Shown: positions 37,265 through 51,151 of the stretch, piece after piece
How the letters are laid out: each line of letters starts with the position of its first letter
Position numbering within the stretch: position 1 is the first letter of the stretch
NCBI RefSeq assembly: GCF_901709675.1
Contig: NC_051095.1
Span: forward strand, 2,336,295-2,400,294
Direction: 5' to 3'
Length of the DNA stretch: 64,000 nucleotides
Origin: Syngnathus acus
Lineage: Eukaryota > Chordata > Actinopteri > Syngnathiformes > Syngnathidae
Translations under genes and position numbers: made by a program
Notes under the pieces: model-generated
What the model saw: only the letters and a program-made list of their open reading frames with translations
What the model was told of the DNA's origin: nothing
The model's database searches: none

Positions 37265-39214
37265 CTGCCTTAAACGGTACAAATGAGCATCTCTTGAACG
37301 GCTTTTTGCCAGTGGGAGGGGTTGAGCGCTTGAACCGGACTCCTCCAACAGTAATTATCGCAGGTAGTTCATTAGCGACCGCCACTACGGAGATGTGACC
37401 GCATGCTCGGCGCTCGCCGGCCATTTGTTTGTGGCCCTTTCAATCAGGGCTGGCGGCGAAGATAACCGCTGGCATTTGCATGATAAAGAGCATTTTTTTT
37501 TCTTTTTTTTATGAGTCTGACTAAAGAGCGCGTTGTGATGATCAAGGTGATGAAAGCAGTTCATAAATGAGGAATGTTCAGATTCACAGCAGGGATGTTC
37601 CTCGCCGTGGCGTGTCTGTGTTAGCTCGGAATAAAGCCGCTTACAGAGCAGAATAATGAATTCCCCAACTGTGGATGAATGCATAATACCAGATGTCGGG
37701 ACTTTTAAACAAACAGCTCCGAGCGCCGCCACTTTTTGTTTTTGAGGTTTGTCTGACTGTTGCCGTTCTGTAGGGAGAAGGCAGAGGAAAACAATGTGTT
37801 CTGCTAAGTGTTGCCCTCCGCCCGGCACGCCGCTCCCATCCCCCGCTTTCGCTTCCAAATTGCGGATGCGCGCCTCGACGAGCGTTCTCCCGGGGTGAGC
37901 GGGCCAATCCTATTGCGGCGCTCAAGCAACAGCGAGGGGGGGGGGGAGAAATAAAAGGCAAACGAGAGATGCTAATCGTCCACCGGGTGGAGAACGCTGT
38001 TTTGGGACGCTGAGACCGGCAGATGCACGGAAAGATGTTTACATCGCTCTCTCAATGTCATTTGATGGCATCTAAAAGGTATGCAGATGAAGATCTCTGC
38101 TTTCAGCCTGCCTGACTAAACGTATTTAGCCCCATGAGCAAAAAAAAAAAAAAAAAGAGAAGACAACCCAAAGCTGCAATCGTCACGACTTGCACAACAG
38201 TCACCAAAATGGCCGTCACGACTTTGAAGAGCAAAACTTTGAAAAGTGAAATAAATCCAAGCTGATGCAAAGATTTTTCTCGCCGGACTAATCCGGCATA
38301 ACTTTTGGGTATCCTCATGCGGCAGACATTTGCAACTTGTTTGGCAAACATGCCTTTGACAGCATGTAATATGCATAATTGAATGCTAGCTAATATGTAC
38401 GTGCTGCGTATGACTTGTTGGCTCATTACGTGCAGCCAACTGCCTAAAGTTATACGATTATACATTCATAGGGACGATGCTCAAAAACCTAATTACCGAA
38501 AAAAGACGTAAGACTGACATCAGCAAAAAAAAAAAAAAAAAATGGAAGGGGGAATCGCCACAGGCTGGACTTTTAAACTGAGCTCATCTTGCCTCCTCGC
38601 CATTTTGGAGCGAGGCGTCGATATGTTTCATTAGTCCCTCCGTCCCGGGCCTCTTCCTCGTCCGTGAATCCAACTAATAGAAAGCTAGTCCGCCGTGACG
38701 TGTCAGCACATATTCGCTAACGGCTTCAAATACAGTAAAACACGGGACAGACGTTTGGTCTTCGCTTAGTAAAAGGCAGACACAGGCAGACAGGCAGTGT
38801 AATAACCTTGTAAACAAAATTAATGAAACACATAATGGCGGCGAGGCTCAGGCAGTGTGCGCCGCAGAAAATTTACATTTACATTGGAAAGCAATGCAGC
38901 TTTGGGCTGGAGGACATAGGGGGGGATTTAACGTTGTCACGGTGCATAAAAAACGGTAAACACCCGCCGTGGCCGAGTGAATGGACGTCACCGGATAAGG
39001 GAAGAAAATTTCAAAAGGAGACTGTTTTTTTTTTTTTTTTTTAAAATGACAGAATATAATTTGGAGGTCCAACTAAGATGGCCTGTCATCATCAGCACCA
39101 GTCATGTGACTACTTATGTTTCCCTTGTGTTACTTATATTGTATGTCATATTGTCTTTCTTATGTTTTTATATGTAAAGATGTACATATATTTAATAAAT
39201 AAAAATGAGTAATA

Positions 39215-39390
39215 ATATAATATAATATATCTATCCATTTTTTTATACCGAATATAATATAATATAATATAATATAATATAATATAATATAATATAATAT
39301 AATAATATAATATAATTCAATATCCATCAATTTTTTTATACCGAATATAATATAGTATAATATAGTATAATATAACATAATATAATAAAG
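39215..39390. repeat. (AATAT)n pentamer repeat with duplicated spacer
   Basis: AATAT repeats interrupted twice by ATCCAT(C/T)..TTTTTTTATACCG, showing a duplication of about 105 bp. Confidence 0.85.
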
Positions 39391-39481
39391 AAATAAATCA
39401 TTGCCGAGGTACAGGCACATTTAAACAAGAAGCTAAAGATGGCTCGCGAATAGGAAATGAGTAGGAAATGAGTTGTCTTAC

Positions 39482-39499
39482 CGCTTTGAGATGAGTCAC
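39482..39499 (-). CDS. nrxn2: 18-nt SS1 microexon of nrxn2 (GDSSQS)
   Basis: A strong pyrimidine tract (TTTTCTCTCTTCTCTTTCAG) precedes the acceptor and the donor is GCG|GTAAGA. In phase 1 the 18 nt read (G)DSSQS(G). Joined to the next exon they give GDSSQSGKEES, aligning with GDQGKSKGKEEY of mammalian nrxn1. Length and phase make it a frame-neutral cassette, the last of the SS1 group before LNS2. It sits alone, 8.8 kb below the 30-nt microexon and 22 kb above the LNS2 exon. Inverted copies of one transposon family lie on both sides. The residues differ from the mammalian ones, but splice signals and position agree. Confidence 0.8.
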
Positions 39500-40196
39500 C
39501 TGAAAGAGAAGAGAGAAAATAAAGATGAGTATGTCACCTCAACAAAAAAAAACAACTAAGAGAACATCAGATTCACGGGCACAAGGTGCTGCAACTTCCA
39601 CACTGGAAACCACTCAATGAGATGCCTTCAAAAGACCAGGAAAGCATACTTTCTGAGTGTATTTACATAAAAAAAAATTAACATTCCTCACTTGTGCTCA
39701 ACTACTAGACAACAAAATGAAATTATTTTCCTCCCTGAAAGAGAGACAGTATTTAATGGCATGGATAACGGTTAAATTATGACAAGCCCTAATTAGGAAC
39801 GGGCAATTCGGAAGAGTAAATAAATCATCAACGTTAATTGCGCTCGGCCACACATCACGTCCGCATGCATTATTTCTCAGCGGCTCTTTGAAATACCGAC
39901 TGTCAGTCAAAGTGTCGCTCAAAGTGGAATTAGCATAGCCGCGCCGTGCCGTGCGTCGGTTAAGACTTTTACTGCACCCTTAACAAATCCTAAGGTCCGA
40001 CGGCGTGCCGATCTCACGGTTGGTGGGTGGGGGTACTGAGCATAGTCCAAAGACCTGGCGCATCGGAATCCCACCCAGACCTGGCGTAGCATTAAGAGTG
40101 AATAATTGCCAACATTTAAGCTGACTCCAAGAAGATTTTGAAGGCTTCAAGTCAGAATTGAGGACTCTGTTTTAATCCAGGCTGTTTTAAATCATC

Positions 40197-40261
40197 CATC
40201 CATCCATCCATCCATCCATCCATCCATCCATCCATCCATCCATCCATCCATCCATCCATCC
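40197..40261. repeat. (ATCC)n microsatellite
   Basis: About 16 copies of ATCC. Confidence 0.95.
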
Positions 40262-43200
40262 CCGGGTCGGGTCATGGGTTAAATGCCCCCCACCCCCTCA
40301 AAAAAAATATTCACAAAAAAATATATAAATCACAAAGATGGAGTCCCTTCTAACTGCATAACAAGAGCGTAATTATCTATTTTTTCATGGTTATTTACAA
40401 CTTTGCTGCTGCAGCGAGAGGCGACGGGAGGAAGCGGCGTTGCCAGGTAACAGCCACAGAGGCGCAGCCTTGGCGGAGGAGCGTTTCGGTCCCACCGAGC
40501 GCCGCTTCCCGGCGAGCTTGAGTGGCTCTCGAGATGGAACGGCGAGGCGCCATCAAAACACCAGGCGCGGCTTTCACAAAACGAGTGCGGTTGGAGACAG
40601 AAAGGCCCAAACGGTGTCTTAAAGCCAAAAACCAGTCAAAATGGCGGCTGGCGCTAAATGCTAACTGCTTACACCGAAAAGCTTCGTGGACTCGGTAAGG
40701 TTAGGACCGGTTTATGGTTTTGGTGGGGGGGGACGATACACCTTCCCGTCAATGGGTCGGTGACGTGACACAGCTCAACCGGTACCGACGGGGTTTCCTG
40801 TCCTCCCGCTAATCCCTTGGACTGGATGCTGAGGCTGCAGCCTGTTAATTTGCCAAATCCCCTTTTGCTGCTCTTTGCTCATCCCTCTCCTCTGATATCA
40901 AGTGGCTCGCAACAGGATGCCAAAGATGGAGGTGGTCCAAAGCAGAATGTGTGTAAGCAGAATCCAAGCAGTCTGTTTTAAATCTTTCCTCCATATTTGA
41001 TTGCTTATTTTATGAAAAGCCCCTTTGCAAAAGTGTGGCAATGTGTAATTTGAGCCTGCCAGTGTGTGCCCGTCAAATGACACAACACTAAATGACTTTT
41101 TTTCGAGACAACAAAATGGAGATTGCAAAAGGATAAATAATCAAATGGCCCAAAAGCCGTGTCACTCGGGCTTTGGTATTAAAGTGTCAACCTTGTCATG
41201 TTTATATGTCTGTGAGGACAAAAGCATTTAGAAGGGGACACTACATTTAGGTGCAAAGCTTCTAATGGAGGCTTGTTTAATCAGTGGCGAGTTGAAAGCT
41301 TCAAGATGGTGGAAATGAAAATTGGAAGTAGTCCCTGACGATGCCTGTCGGAGGCGCCGTCCAAATTTGCAGAGGTTTCCACTGCAGAGAAAAAAAAACT
41401 ATTTTGGGTGGAGCTAAAAACGCAATTTAAAATATAGATTATTGATGTTTTTTGGAAACAGTGTTAGCAAAGCAGGCAAAACCGTTTGTTTTTCCTTCCA
41501 TTTTGAAATTGTGAGAACAATACAATGGACGGCAGTTCTGTCAACACTTATTTTTTTGTTCTTAGAAAAACGCATGAAAGCCAATTTTCACCTCAAAAAA
41601 ACGTAAAATGCCCCAATTGAAAAAAACTATTTTAAATATTTTTTAAAAATTCTGGAATTTATTTTCATTTAAATGTGTTTGCTTTCTTGAAATGTATTTA
41701 TTTTCATTAAATTTGTTTGCTTTCTTGAAATTTTGACCTTATTTTTAAATACCTAATTAAGAATCTGTTGAGGGGAAAGTTAGGCGGAGCCAATAAAAAC
41801 AACAGTTCTACCAAAGACTCTGGTCTGGGATTTAGTTTCTGGTATTTGTTGGAGTGAGCCACTACCAAGACTTCATGTGTTGGATACGTACTGTGCAAAA
41901 TTAACAACGCGTGCTTACAACGCCAACGCTTGATTAAATTATTCATTTGAGACCGAAGCCGACAATTAATCAGCTGGGTCAACGGGATTAACTGGCTCTC
42001 GCAATGAAAGCCCCAGCATTTTTGATTTTTTTGTTTTTGTTTTGAAAAAGTGAAAAAGTTTCATCATGCATAACAATCCAAACTAATGCAGGTAATCTCC
42101 TGTCCTCGGTATCGTGTTTTTTTTTTGGTTTTTAAAAGGCCATTGGCAATTTCCACAATTCCTTTGGGTCGAGTGAGACATTTACGGATGCGAAATGAAG
42201 ACGCGAGCGCGGGACGGACACGGCGCTTCCCCGAGGCGTCGTCTTGTGCTAGTTTATGAGTTTCCTCCGTCTCCACGTGGCGTATTTTTTTTAATATGCT
42301 CGTCCTTCTGGAAATCTCTTTTATTCAATTAGAAGCGTCTAATTTGCGCCTCAACGTATTTCATTAGGCCTTCCTCCTCCCTCACTGAGGGGATTAGCTT
42401 CTCCTTCCTTTTTATTTACGGCATGCCGAGACATCACATTCCTGCAGGAGGGCACAAGTCAGAGCAATTATTTTCCTGCGGGACTTTAACATCTCAGTCA
42501 TCCCTCCCCCATAAGAGTGTTAAATGAGCGGACATTCCGTTCCCTCCGCAGCTATCAATTTAGCTGCAATCTACATTTTCCATACCGAAGCTCTAAAATC
42601 CCGGCCGGGAATCGAGTATTCATGCGAATGGTGAATCAATGTGGCGCCAAAGCGCTCATTTTGAACTGTTTTGTAACTTTAAAACGTGTCTGTCCAATTT
42701 CTATTCGGTATTGACGGACGTTTGAGGTGTCCTTGAAGGTTTGTTTGGAAAATGGTTCCAATTAAGGAAGCGCCGTCTGGGAATCCGTGGCTGGATTTTG
42801 CTCTTTTTCTTTTCTTGTAAAGCAAATGCGGCATTTTTTTTAAATGTATTTTTGTGAGTCATTAGTCATCCCAACAGCTTTCCTCACCTCGCCGCCTTAT
42901 CTGCGATATAGCGCCATTTGCTACTATATGTCACCCATCTCACGTGCCCCCCCCCCTCCCCTTGGTGGCCTTAATTACAACTTGTAAAAACCCGACCTGG
43001 ATCCAATTTCCACACTGCCCTCAAGATGAATGCCCCACTGGCCAAATTTGATTAAGTTCAGTTGAAATTACGCGTGTCAATGTGTGTGCGCGCCATTTTT
43101 AACATTTGGCAAAGGATGGGAGGAAATAGTAGAATTTATCAAGACTGAAACGCATCACAGAGATGCTCAAAGTCGAACGACAAGTGGAGTCAGCATTCAA

Positions 43201-43879
43201 AATACAGGCAAGGACAAATGGTTACTTTGATTGGCAAATCGGTCCATCTCCTGGCTACGGCAACTCCGATTGGACAAACTACATTACGCATACGGTCATT
43301 AAAAGTTTTAAAAGTCGTCGACAGCTTTTGCTTGTCGCAAAAGAAAAAATTCTTAGTAGCAACGTTTACAATGCAGCTCAGTGAGATACGGGCTGAAAAG
43401 AAGATTCTGTTGTGCTAGTTTATTGTATTATTTCTTCTTTATTCTTTCAGTTCACCTCAAACTATTGTCTCCGTAAAGTAAAGAGAATTACAACTTTCTA
43501 AACTTTGAATTGTGTTTTGTTAATTATGTCAAGGACAAAGATGTACTCGGGTCAGATTTGTCTTTGTCAATAGTTTTATAACACATTCCCTTTCTATCCA
43601 TCTATTACTTTTGTTAGAACAATTATTTTGTTTATTTATTTAGTTATGCGAAGAGGGACAATGCACATCAGTATAGATACAAAAAATTTTAAAATCAAAT
43701 CTTTTTGATGATGATGATAATAATAAAGTTTTCAATCATTATGGATAATTGTATTTATTGTTTACTCCCACGACAGGGTCGAAACAGTTACGCCGCATTA
43801 TAAAGTAGAAGATCCTCATTCGAGGTTCATTCTACCAAATTTCGGCAAATTCATTTGAAAATGTCAAAAGTTTTAATAA

Positions 43880-44012
43880 ATCAATGAATTGTATGACTTG
43901 TATGTTTATCGTGTACTGTGTCTCGTCACCGTGGGATAGGGGAAACGTAATTTCGATTTCTTTGTGTGTCTTGGCATGAAGAGATTGACAATAAAGCTGA
44001 CTCTGACTCTGA
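43880..44012. repeat. retroposon 3-prime tail fragment
   Basis: GAAACGTAATTTCGATTTC, then GACAATAAAGCTGACTCTGA with a short (GACTCT) tail resembles the end of fish non-LTR retroposons. Exact family not determined. Confidence 0.4.
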
Positions 44013-44956
44013 ATCATTTTTTTTTAATAACTTGAAGGTAGGAACTTAAATGGTTATCCGCAAGTCCTCAAAATCGGTACCAACAGTTCATTTGATTGAA
44101 AAGTTGCAGTTCGAGCTCGATGCTACACCAATTAGCATACATTTGGCCGACAGTTGAAGCACTTTGCCAATGTGACTCAAAACTGCATGTAATTCCCAAA
44201 TGATGATGACGAGGTTGTTGTTGTTGTCTAGCGCAGCGGCCCAAAAGTGCTAAACGTTGACGTGATCCGCGCTGTCACTTTCTCTAAGCGAGGCCGCCAA
44301 TAACGACTGGGAAACGCCGCGCCCGTTTCCGCCTCACCTAAGAGCGGCGGACCGACGGAGCGGCAACGACCTTCACACACCTCGCCGCTCAAGGTCCCGC
44401 AGCGGCGCCGCCGTCCAGCCCTGTCAATCAGCATCAGCCCGCCGACTGTAATTACGCCATTGGAATGGACCCGTCATCTCGCGCCAGCCGCGATAATGAA
44501 CTCTTGAGATTGGTGATTAGACCAGACGGAAAGGTAGAAACTTTTGAATTTGCTTTCATGTCTTCGTTTCGGGGCAAATTCTGTGAAATTCATTAGAAAT
44601 GAACAAAGCGCTGCTGGATCCATCCTCTTTCACAAAGAGCCGCGGCCACACAAAGTCCAGAAAGTGCCCTCGGTGAGCTCCGAGCGAGATGGCTATCGTG
44701 ACCCGGACCTAGTCCATTACATTGCGGGCGAGATACGAATCGGGCTCAATACTGCCTTCATTTTCCCGGCGCTATCTTCAAGGAGATCTACATTAGACCT
44801 GCTGGCGGACTATCTCCCAAGCCTCGCTTAATTTCGTTCTCACTATGCATCTACCTGACTTCAGAAATAGAACAAATTTTATGGAAACAAAATGGACCGT
44901 GGGTGAAAAGAATCTGCAATACCAAACCTGAGATGTTAGAGCTTGTAAGAATTTCT

Positions 44957-45341
<385 letters not shown>

Positions 45342-46919
45342 ATATTAGTTGCCTGAGGTCTTTGCGATTAATCACATTCTATCCAAAATCTCATAAAAAT
45401 TCAAAAGTGGTTTTCGGCTCAGTTTTTATTTTCAAGTATCACCAATTAAATGAAAGTAGCATTACGTTTGTTGACATTAGCTGTTTTGACAATGCTGCAT
45501 ACACTAGCAGTTAAATAAAATATTTCCTTTTAATCTCAATTTAAAGCATTTACAGTAATCAAAGCAAACTAAAACTCATTACCACTGTCAGGGCATCATG
45601 GTTATTCTCTTTGTTCGATAAAAAAAAATAATAATAATAATAATAATCATGAAGATGCCAACGCAATCATGGCCTTATTGTATAAGCAATAACCGGCTTG
45701 TTAATTTCAGAAATAGCTTCTGGGCGACTGTTGGCGTGGCACATGAACACCTCGTAGTCTGCTAACTTTCCAAATACGATGAATGGCTGCTGAATTGGAA
45801 ACATTAATTTTATATAGATGTGACTAAATCCACCCGCAAGCCGCTTCTTTCCATCTAAAATTTTACGCTAACCTCTTTGAGCCACATAAGCATGTTTATG
45901 AAGCACTTATATTAAGAGGCGTCTTTTTATTTTCGACGGAACTGTTGGCCGTTTAATAAAAACATGTTGCCTGCCCAGCATGCGGGGTCGGAAGCGCTCT
46001 TCCAGACGGCCAGATAAAGATCAGCGGTGACCAAGGCCTGGGGTTCGTCCTTGCATCGGCGGTGAAGGGCGGCCGCGGCTTTAAGGAGACTCGCCATTGA
46101 TTTTTCCCCGGCCCTCTAATATGACGGCTGACGTGACGGCCCCGCGATCGTTAACGGCGGCCACGGCCTCAGCTAAACACACGCCTGGCTACTTTTTCCG
46201 TCTGAGCGAAGCAAGGGCATGCAAAGCAGAAATATTTTCACAAGGGGGGGGAGGGGCAGCAGGTAATTTGCTAATGTGTCAGATGTTCTAAACAGCTTTA
46301 TTGATTTTTTTTCCCCCCCCTTTTTGGTTCAAAGCAAAGCATATCAATCCTGGAAACAAGGTGATCGATAGAAACGGCCGACTGGGCAATGTTCGACGAA
46401 TAATCGGCCGCTTTCCTCTGTAACTGATTTGTATTTGCATGCGTCCTTCGTCCGAGTTGATTTCACGGATCTCGTCCGAGTGGCTTACGGACTCGACACG
46501 AAGCCCCCTTCGGATCGATGATGACCTAATGTGTGATTTCACGTTCATCTGGTTCATTCTACGATCTGGACGCACGCACGGCCGTTGACAAGATTACGGC
46601 TGGAATAAACAGCCAGGGCAGACTTTTATGTGCGGAGGAATGTTGAGGGGGGGGGGGACGTTATGGGGCGAATGGCGGCCTTGAAGTCTCGCTGGACCAT
46701 TTGGATGAACTTATCTTTAACCGTACAGAAAATAGTTTGAAGGGCAAATTTTATTGGCATAGAGCAATTTGACTGGTTTTGTCGGAATATTATTTCATTT
46801 TGCACCGAAGGGGGATAGACCGATACAGGCTATTTATTTGCATCTGTATGTCTATTTTGGGAATCTCAGCTACATTTGACATCATTTGGATACCCATCCA
46901 AATTATTATTATTATTATT

Positions 46920-47240
46920 ATATTAATAAATGATTCACAAAATTAGCTGGAAAATAAATCAAGTCTAAATAATAAATACATTTTTAAAAATGTTAAATAT
47001 TTTCCATTTCCATTTTCGGGCCACCTGCAATACCGCCACGGGCCACTCGATATATAATATATTATATGTATTAATAAATGATTCACAAAATTAGCTGGAA
47101 AATAAATCAAGTCTAAATAATAAATACATTTAATTTAAAAAAATGATCCAAATATGTATTTTCCATTTCCAATTTTGGGCCACCTGCAATACCGGAATGG
47201 GCCACACGAGGGCCGCAACCTACCGTTTGACAACCCCTGC
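46920..47240. mobile_element. decayed hAT-like segment with internal tandem duplication
   Basis: Two copies (46920-47047 and 47070-47205) share ATGATTCACAAAATTAGCTG, CAAGTCTAAATAATAAATAC and GGGCCACCTGCAATACCG. The segment ends GTTTGACAACCCCTG, resembling the hAT-like terminus seen elsewhere in the window. It is too degraded to set exact ends. Confidence 0.45.
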
Positions 47241-48284
47241 CATAAAGGAAACGTGGTTTGATCAAACAGTCAAGTGCTTGGCGACATTCTACATCCAGCA
47301 AGTCCTTTTAACATGTCGTCGGACGTTTTCACGTCTCGACGCCGAAAGTTCGGACTTCGCCAACACGAATCACGCGAAGCTTTTCTTTTTCTCTTTCCCT
47401 ACAGCAGCAAAGGTCAGAACACTCACTGACTCCTGCTCTTGTTCACTCCTTTCGATTTTATGAACTCAGCTTTGACGCTTGCCTTTTTCTTTTCCCGCGG
47501 ACAATTTGGACTGAGCGTCCGGTGGCGTCAAAAGGTCAACAAATGAGGAGAGCAAAACTGAGAGAGGGAGACAGTCCTGACTTGGAGGCCAGCAGCACAC
47601 AAATGTCAACACAGTGTAGCCAACGGGACTGGAGCACGACATTAAAAAAAAAGTGCGTTGAAAGTCAGAACGCTTGTGACAAACAGCAAGTGGACTCGAC
47701 ATGAAAACAGTTCTCGGAAACATCACGCCAACAGCGGGCGTTGTTTTTCTTCTTTTCTCAAATCCGCCAGCGAGCTATCGCGAGAACCTGAACGGGAGGG
47801 AGCCCTTTCAAAAGATTGCCAAACAAGAAGAATGTCAGCAGAGTGGTGAGAGGGGGGGGGAAAAAAAACTCTGCACATTCTATATTCGATGTTGGTGGAT
47901 GAGCAGCAAACAACGTTTCGTTTTGCTATCGCTGTTGAAGACGCAGACAAGAGTGTTACCTTCGGCCCCCGGGGTGAAGTCATCATGGTCAAAGTTGGTC
48001 AAGGGTGAAGGTCCAGGACGTTAGCCATAGGACGGGACAAGTGTGTGGGAGGGGCGGCACATTGGTGAAAAACACAACAGAGGGAGGGAGGGAGGAGGAG
48101 TGAGATGGTTGGAGAACATTTAAGGAAGATGTTTAGGGGGTGGGGAAGAAAAAAAATATGGAGGCATTTGAATGGTACAGAGGAAAGGTCAGGGAAAAAA
48201 AAAAAAAAATCTGTTCAAAGGGCTCAGGGCATCCTCGGGCAAGAAAAAGAGAACCCAAACAAAAAAAAGAAAATGAACCCATAC

Positions 48285-48314
48285 CTTGGTCGTTTAACGT
48301 CAGGTGCGCCAGAC
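48285..48314 (-). CDS. nrxn2: 30-nt SS1 microexon of nrxn2 (GLAHLTLNDQG)
   Basis: The acceptor is CCCTTTTCAAG after a long pyrimidine tract (minus-strand sequence from about 48385 to 48315), and the donor is CCAAG|GTATGG. In phase 1 the exon reads (G)LAHLTLNDQ(G), matching the GLAHLMMGDQG segment of mammalian alpha-neurexin splice site 1. It is 30 nt, begins and ends in phase 1, and so can be included or skipped without changing frame. SS1 lies in the linker between EGF-A and LNS2, where it changes linker length. The downstream intron opens with an unusual 248-nt stretch lacking AG (see findings). Confidence 0.88.
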
Positions 48315-49590
48315 CTTGAAAAGGGAACAAATAGACAAAAAGAACAGAAAGAGGAAGAAGAAGAAGAAAAAAGAAGGTCATAAAAGGCACGGGAAGAACA
48401 AAAGCATTGTCACAACGTTGGACTGCAGTTTGTGACAGACATCCTGGGGCAGACTTGGATGTCAGAGTTCAAACCAAAACAGAAAAAGAGCAGAGAGAGA
48501 GAGAGAGAGGGAGAGAGAGAGAGAAAGAGGGAGAATACCAACAGAAAACAGGCAAACACTTTTTGAGTGAAGTGTGTGAAGGGTTTTGAAAGAAAAAAAA
48601 AAGCATTTTTTTTTTTTATTTGCCGCAACACCCGAAGGCTGTTGCTCTCACAAATGCTTTTTTTTTTTTCCCTCTGGAGTACTTATGGAACACAGAAAAA
48701 AAAAAAACTGTTTGGCAGAGAAGGAAGGCTTCAGCTAGATTTGTACTCAAATGATTGGAAGAAGAAAACCAACACGACGAGAAGGTTAGATGCGCTATTT
48801 GGAGAAGTCAAAGATTATCCACACGCAGATAATGGCCGCCGCCTAAAATGGAGGCGGCGGCGGCGTCTCGCCAGATAAGCGTTGGCGTCCATCCATAAAG
48901 CTCAAACTGCCAAACTAGCTTAGCTTTCTAAAAACACATCTGGGATAAAAACAAAAAAAACTTCAATCCACTCCAGGTCATTGTTCATAAGAACTAAAAA
49001 AAAAATCAACATGTAGACTGCAGCCCAAAAGCAAACACTGAATATTTGAAGCTATTTTGTGGACAAAAGGGAAAAATAAACAAACTCCAGGCAAAGAGGG
49101 AGGAAAAAAGCCCGTCCTGACGATTGGCTTGTCGGAATCTTAAATCTGACAAAAAGCAAACGCAACTCCCCAAACAAAGCGATTGGATTTGACTTGAGGC
49201 GAGACATACTTTCAAGAGTCGCTCGGGCAAGTCAACACCATTCGAGTCAACCCGTCTCGACTCAGTCGATAAATAAGACCGACAGCTCCCCAACTTAAAA
49301 AAAAAACAAAAAAAACAGTAATAGCAAGACCAGAAAGAGAACACAAAACCAAAACCGGCCTTTCTCTTGCTACCGAAAAATGTCACCAAAGATTCTCAAG
49401 AACCACCAAAGGTTTTTTTATGGACCGTCAGGGACTGACAAAAATCATCAGAGCATCAGAATTCAAGCGCCACCGTAGCTTCCGAAGCGTTTTTTCTTTA
49501 TCTGACCGCCGACCGGTTTTCTGTTGGCCCTTGACAAAAAAACAAACCTAGTCATTCCACAACTTTTTGTTTTTAGCCCCTTGCTCATAA

Positions 49591-49650
49591 TTAACTCATT
49601 CAGCGCCAGTGACGGTTATAGACGTCAAAGATATTAATTGGGCAAAACCT
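49591..49650. repeat. partial relative of the element at 62891-62963
   Basis: It shares CTCATTCAG, TGACGG and ACGTCAAAGAT in the same order and spacing as the 62891 copy. The right end is lost. Confidence 0.4.
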
Positions 49651-51027
49651 GAAAAAATGACAGTTTAGCTGAAAAAACACATCAAATATAATAATTATAT
49701 ATATATATATATATATACACAATATCTAATAATATAAAATATATAATATATAATATATAATATAAAATCTATAATATAATAAAGTAGAATAAAATATCAT
49801 ATAAAACTTATAATATAAAAAATATAATATATAATATAATAAGCTGTACGGTCCAAATGGCATCTATGTTGTCGCGACGAACCAATACGGGAAGTTCTTC
49901 AATGACCTTGTGACTTCAATGACCTCGTGACCTTGCGTGACGCAATAGATGTGTCAGGTCTCACGGCGACAACGACGAGGCGCCCTCGCCACCGCGTCCC
50001 GCAAACCACGTCTGAGCCCGTCCCCGACAGCGGCATGCTAAACAGCAGCATCCTCCAAGGGCTCTTTGCAGCATATGGCCGCCAAACTTGACATCCTCTC
50101 GCTTAATCTTCCTCTTTGTGCCCCGAATGGAAGGACGGCGCACCATTCACGATGCATTCCGGCATTCAAAGCGTGTGGCCGAAAGGCCGGCGACAGCGAG
50201 GGCAAGTTTGTAAAAGTCACATGGAATAACACAAGGAGGCGAAAAGGGAGAAGTTGCTGCACCCTCAGCGTGTTATAAAATCAAACAGCATCTACAAATC
50301 AGCGGTTCTTACTCAGCCCGGGCACCGTTAAAGTTTCATCGCGTAATCATTGTCGTACGTCTGGCGGAAGCCAAAAGGTGCCGGCGGGGCCCAAGCGCCG
50401 TTTGTAAGACATTTGTTGAAACATGGTTCCCGTCCAAAGTGAATACAAATTCCTTTCAGCCAGCTCATTTATATTGCATATAGTGTCTTTTTGCAGCTTA
50501 AGTAATATGCAGACGGCTCAAATTTAAAGTGCTGTAATAATTCACAAGAGTGAGACAGCGAGAGGGGAAATATTGAGAGTTATAGAATCGTCTTAAAGGC
50601 TTTGCGTGGCTCCCGCTTTTTTTCTTTTTTTAAATTATTAACAGAGTGCAACCACTTTCTAAAGTTGACTTCATAACTCTTCACATTTGCTAGTACACTT
50701 TATTGGTAAATACACACATGAGATCACAAGCTAACCTAATTAACAAGCTCAAGGATGGGAAATTTGGAGCCATTTTTTTTTTTTTTTTTTAATCGGTGTT
50801 TCCTGAGCAGATGAGTAGCAACGATGCTATTTGGTATATGGACAACATAAGTGCATACCTGTAAAATACATAAATATACCGTATTTCATTTCTCATTATA
50901 CAGTTCTCTGTATAAAAGATCCGCTATGCTAACACAACATATTGTGATTTTTTTTTTTCTTCCAAATTCTCTTGCATAAAAATGACACATACTGCTCAAT
51001 ATTATGTGAAAGAACACATTTTATAAA

Positions 51028-51151
51028 TTTTTAAATATATATATAAATTTATAATAATAATGAAATAAAATGTTATATATATATATATATAAATATAAAA
51101 ATTTATAATAATGAAATAAAATTTTATATATATATATATATATATATTTAA
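51028..51151. repeat. AT-rich tandem duplication
   Basis: ATTTATAATAATAATGAAAT and a near copy about 55 bp later, each followed by a TA run. Confidence 0.75.

Noticed and set aside
47960-48020. Exon ending FTPGAEG with donor GAAG|GTAACA
   Set aside because: There is no AG acceptor within the open frame, so it cannot be a normal exon; kept only as the AG-free zone finding.
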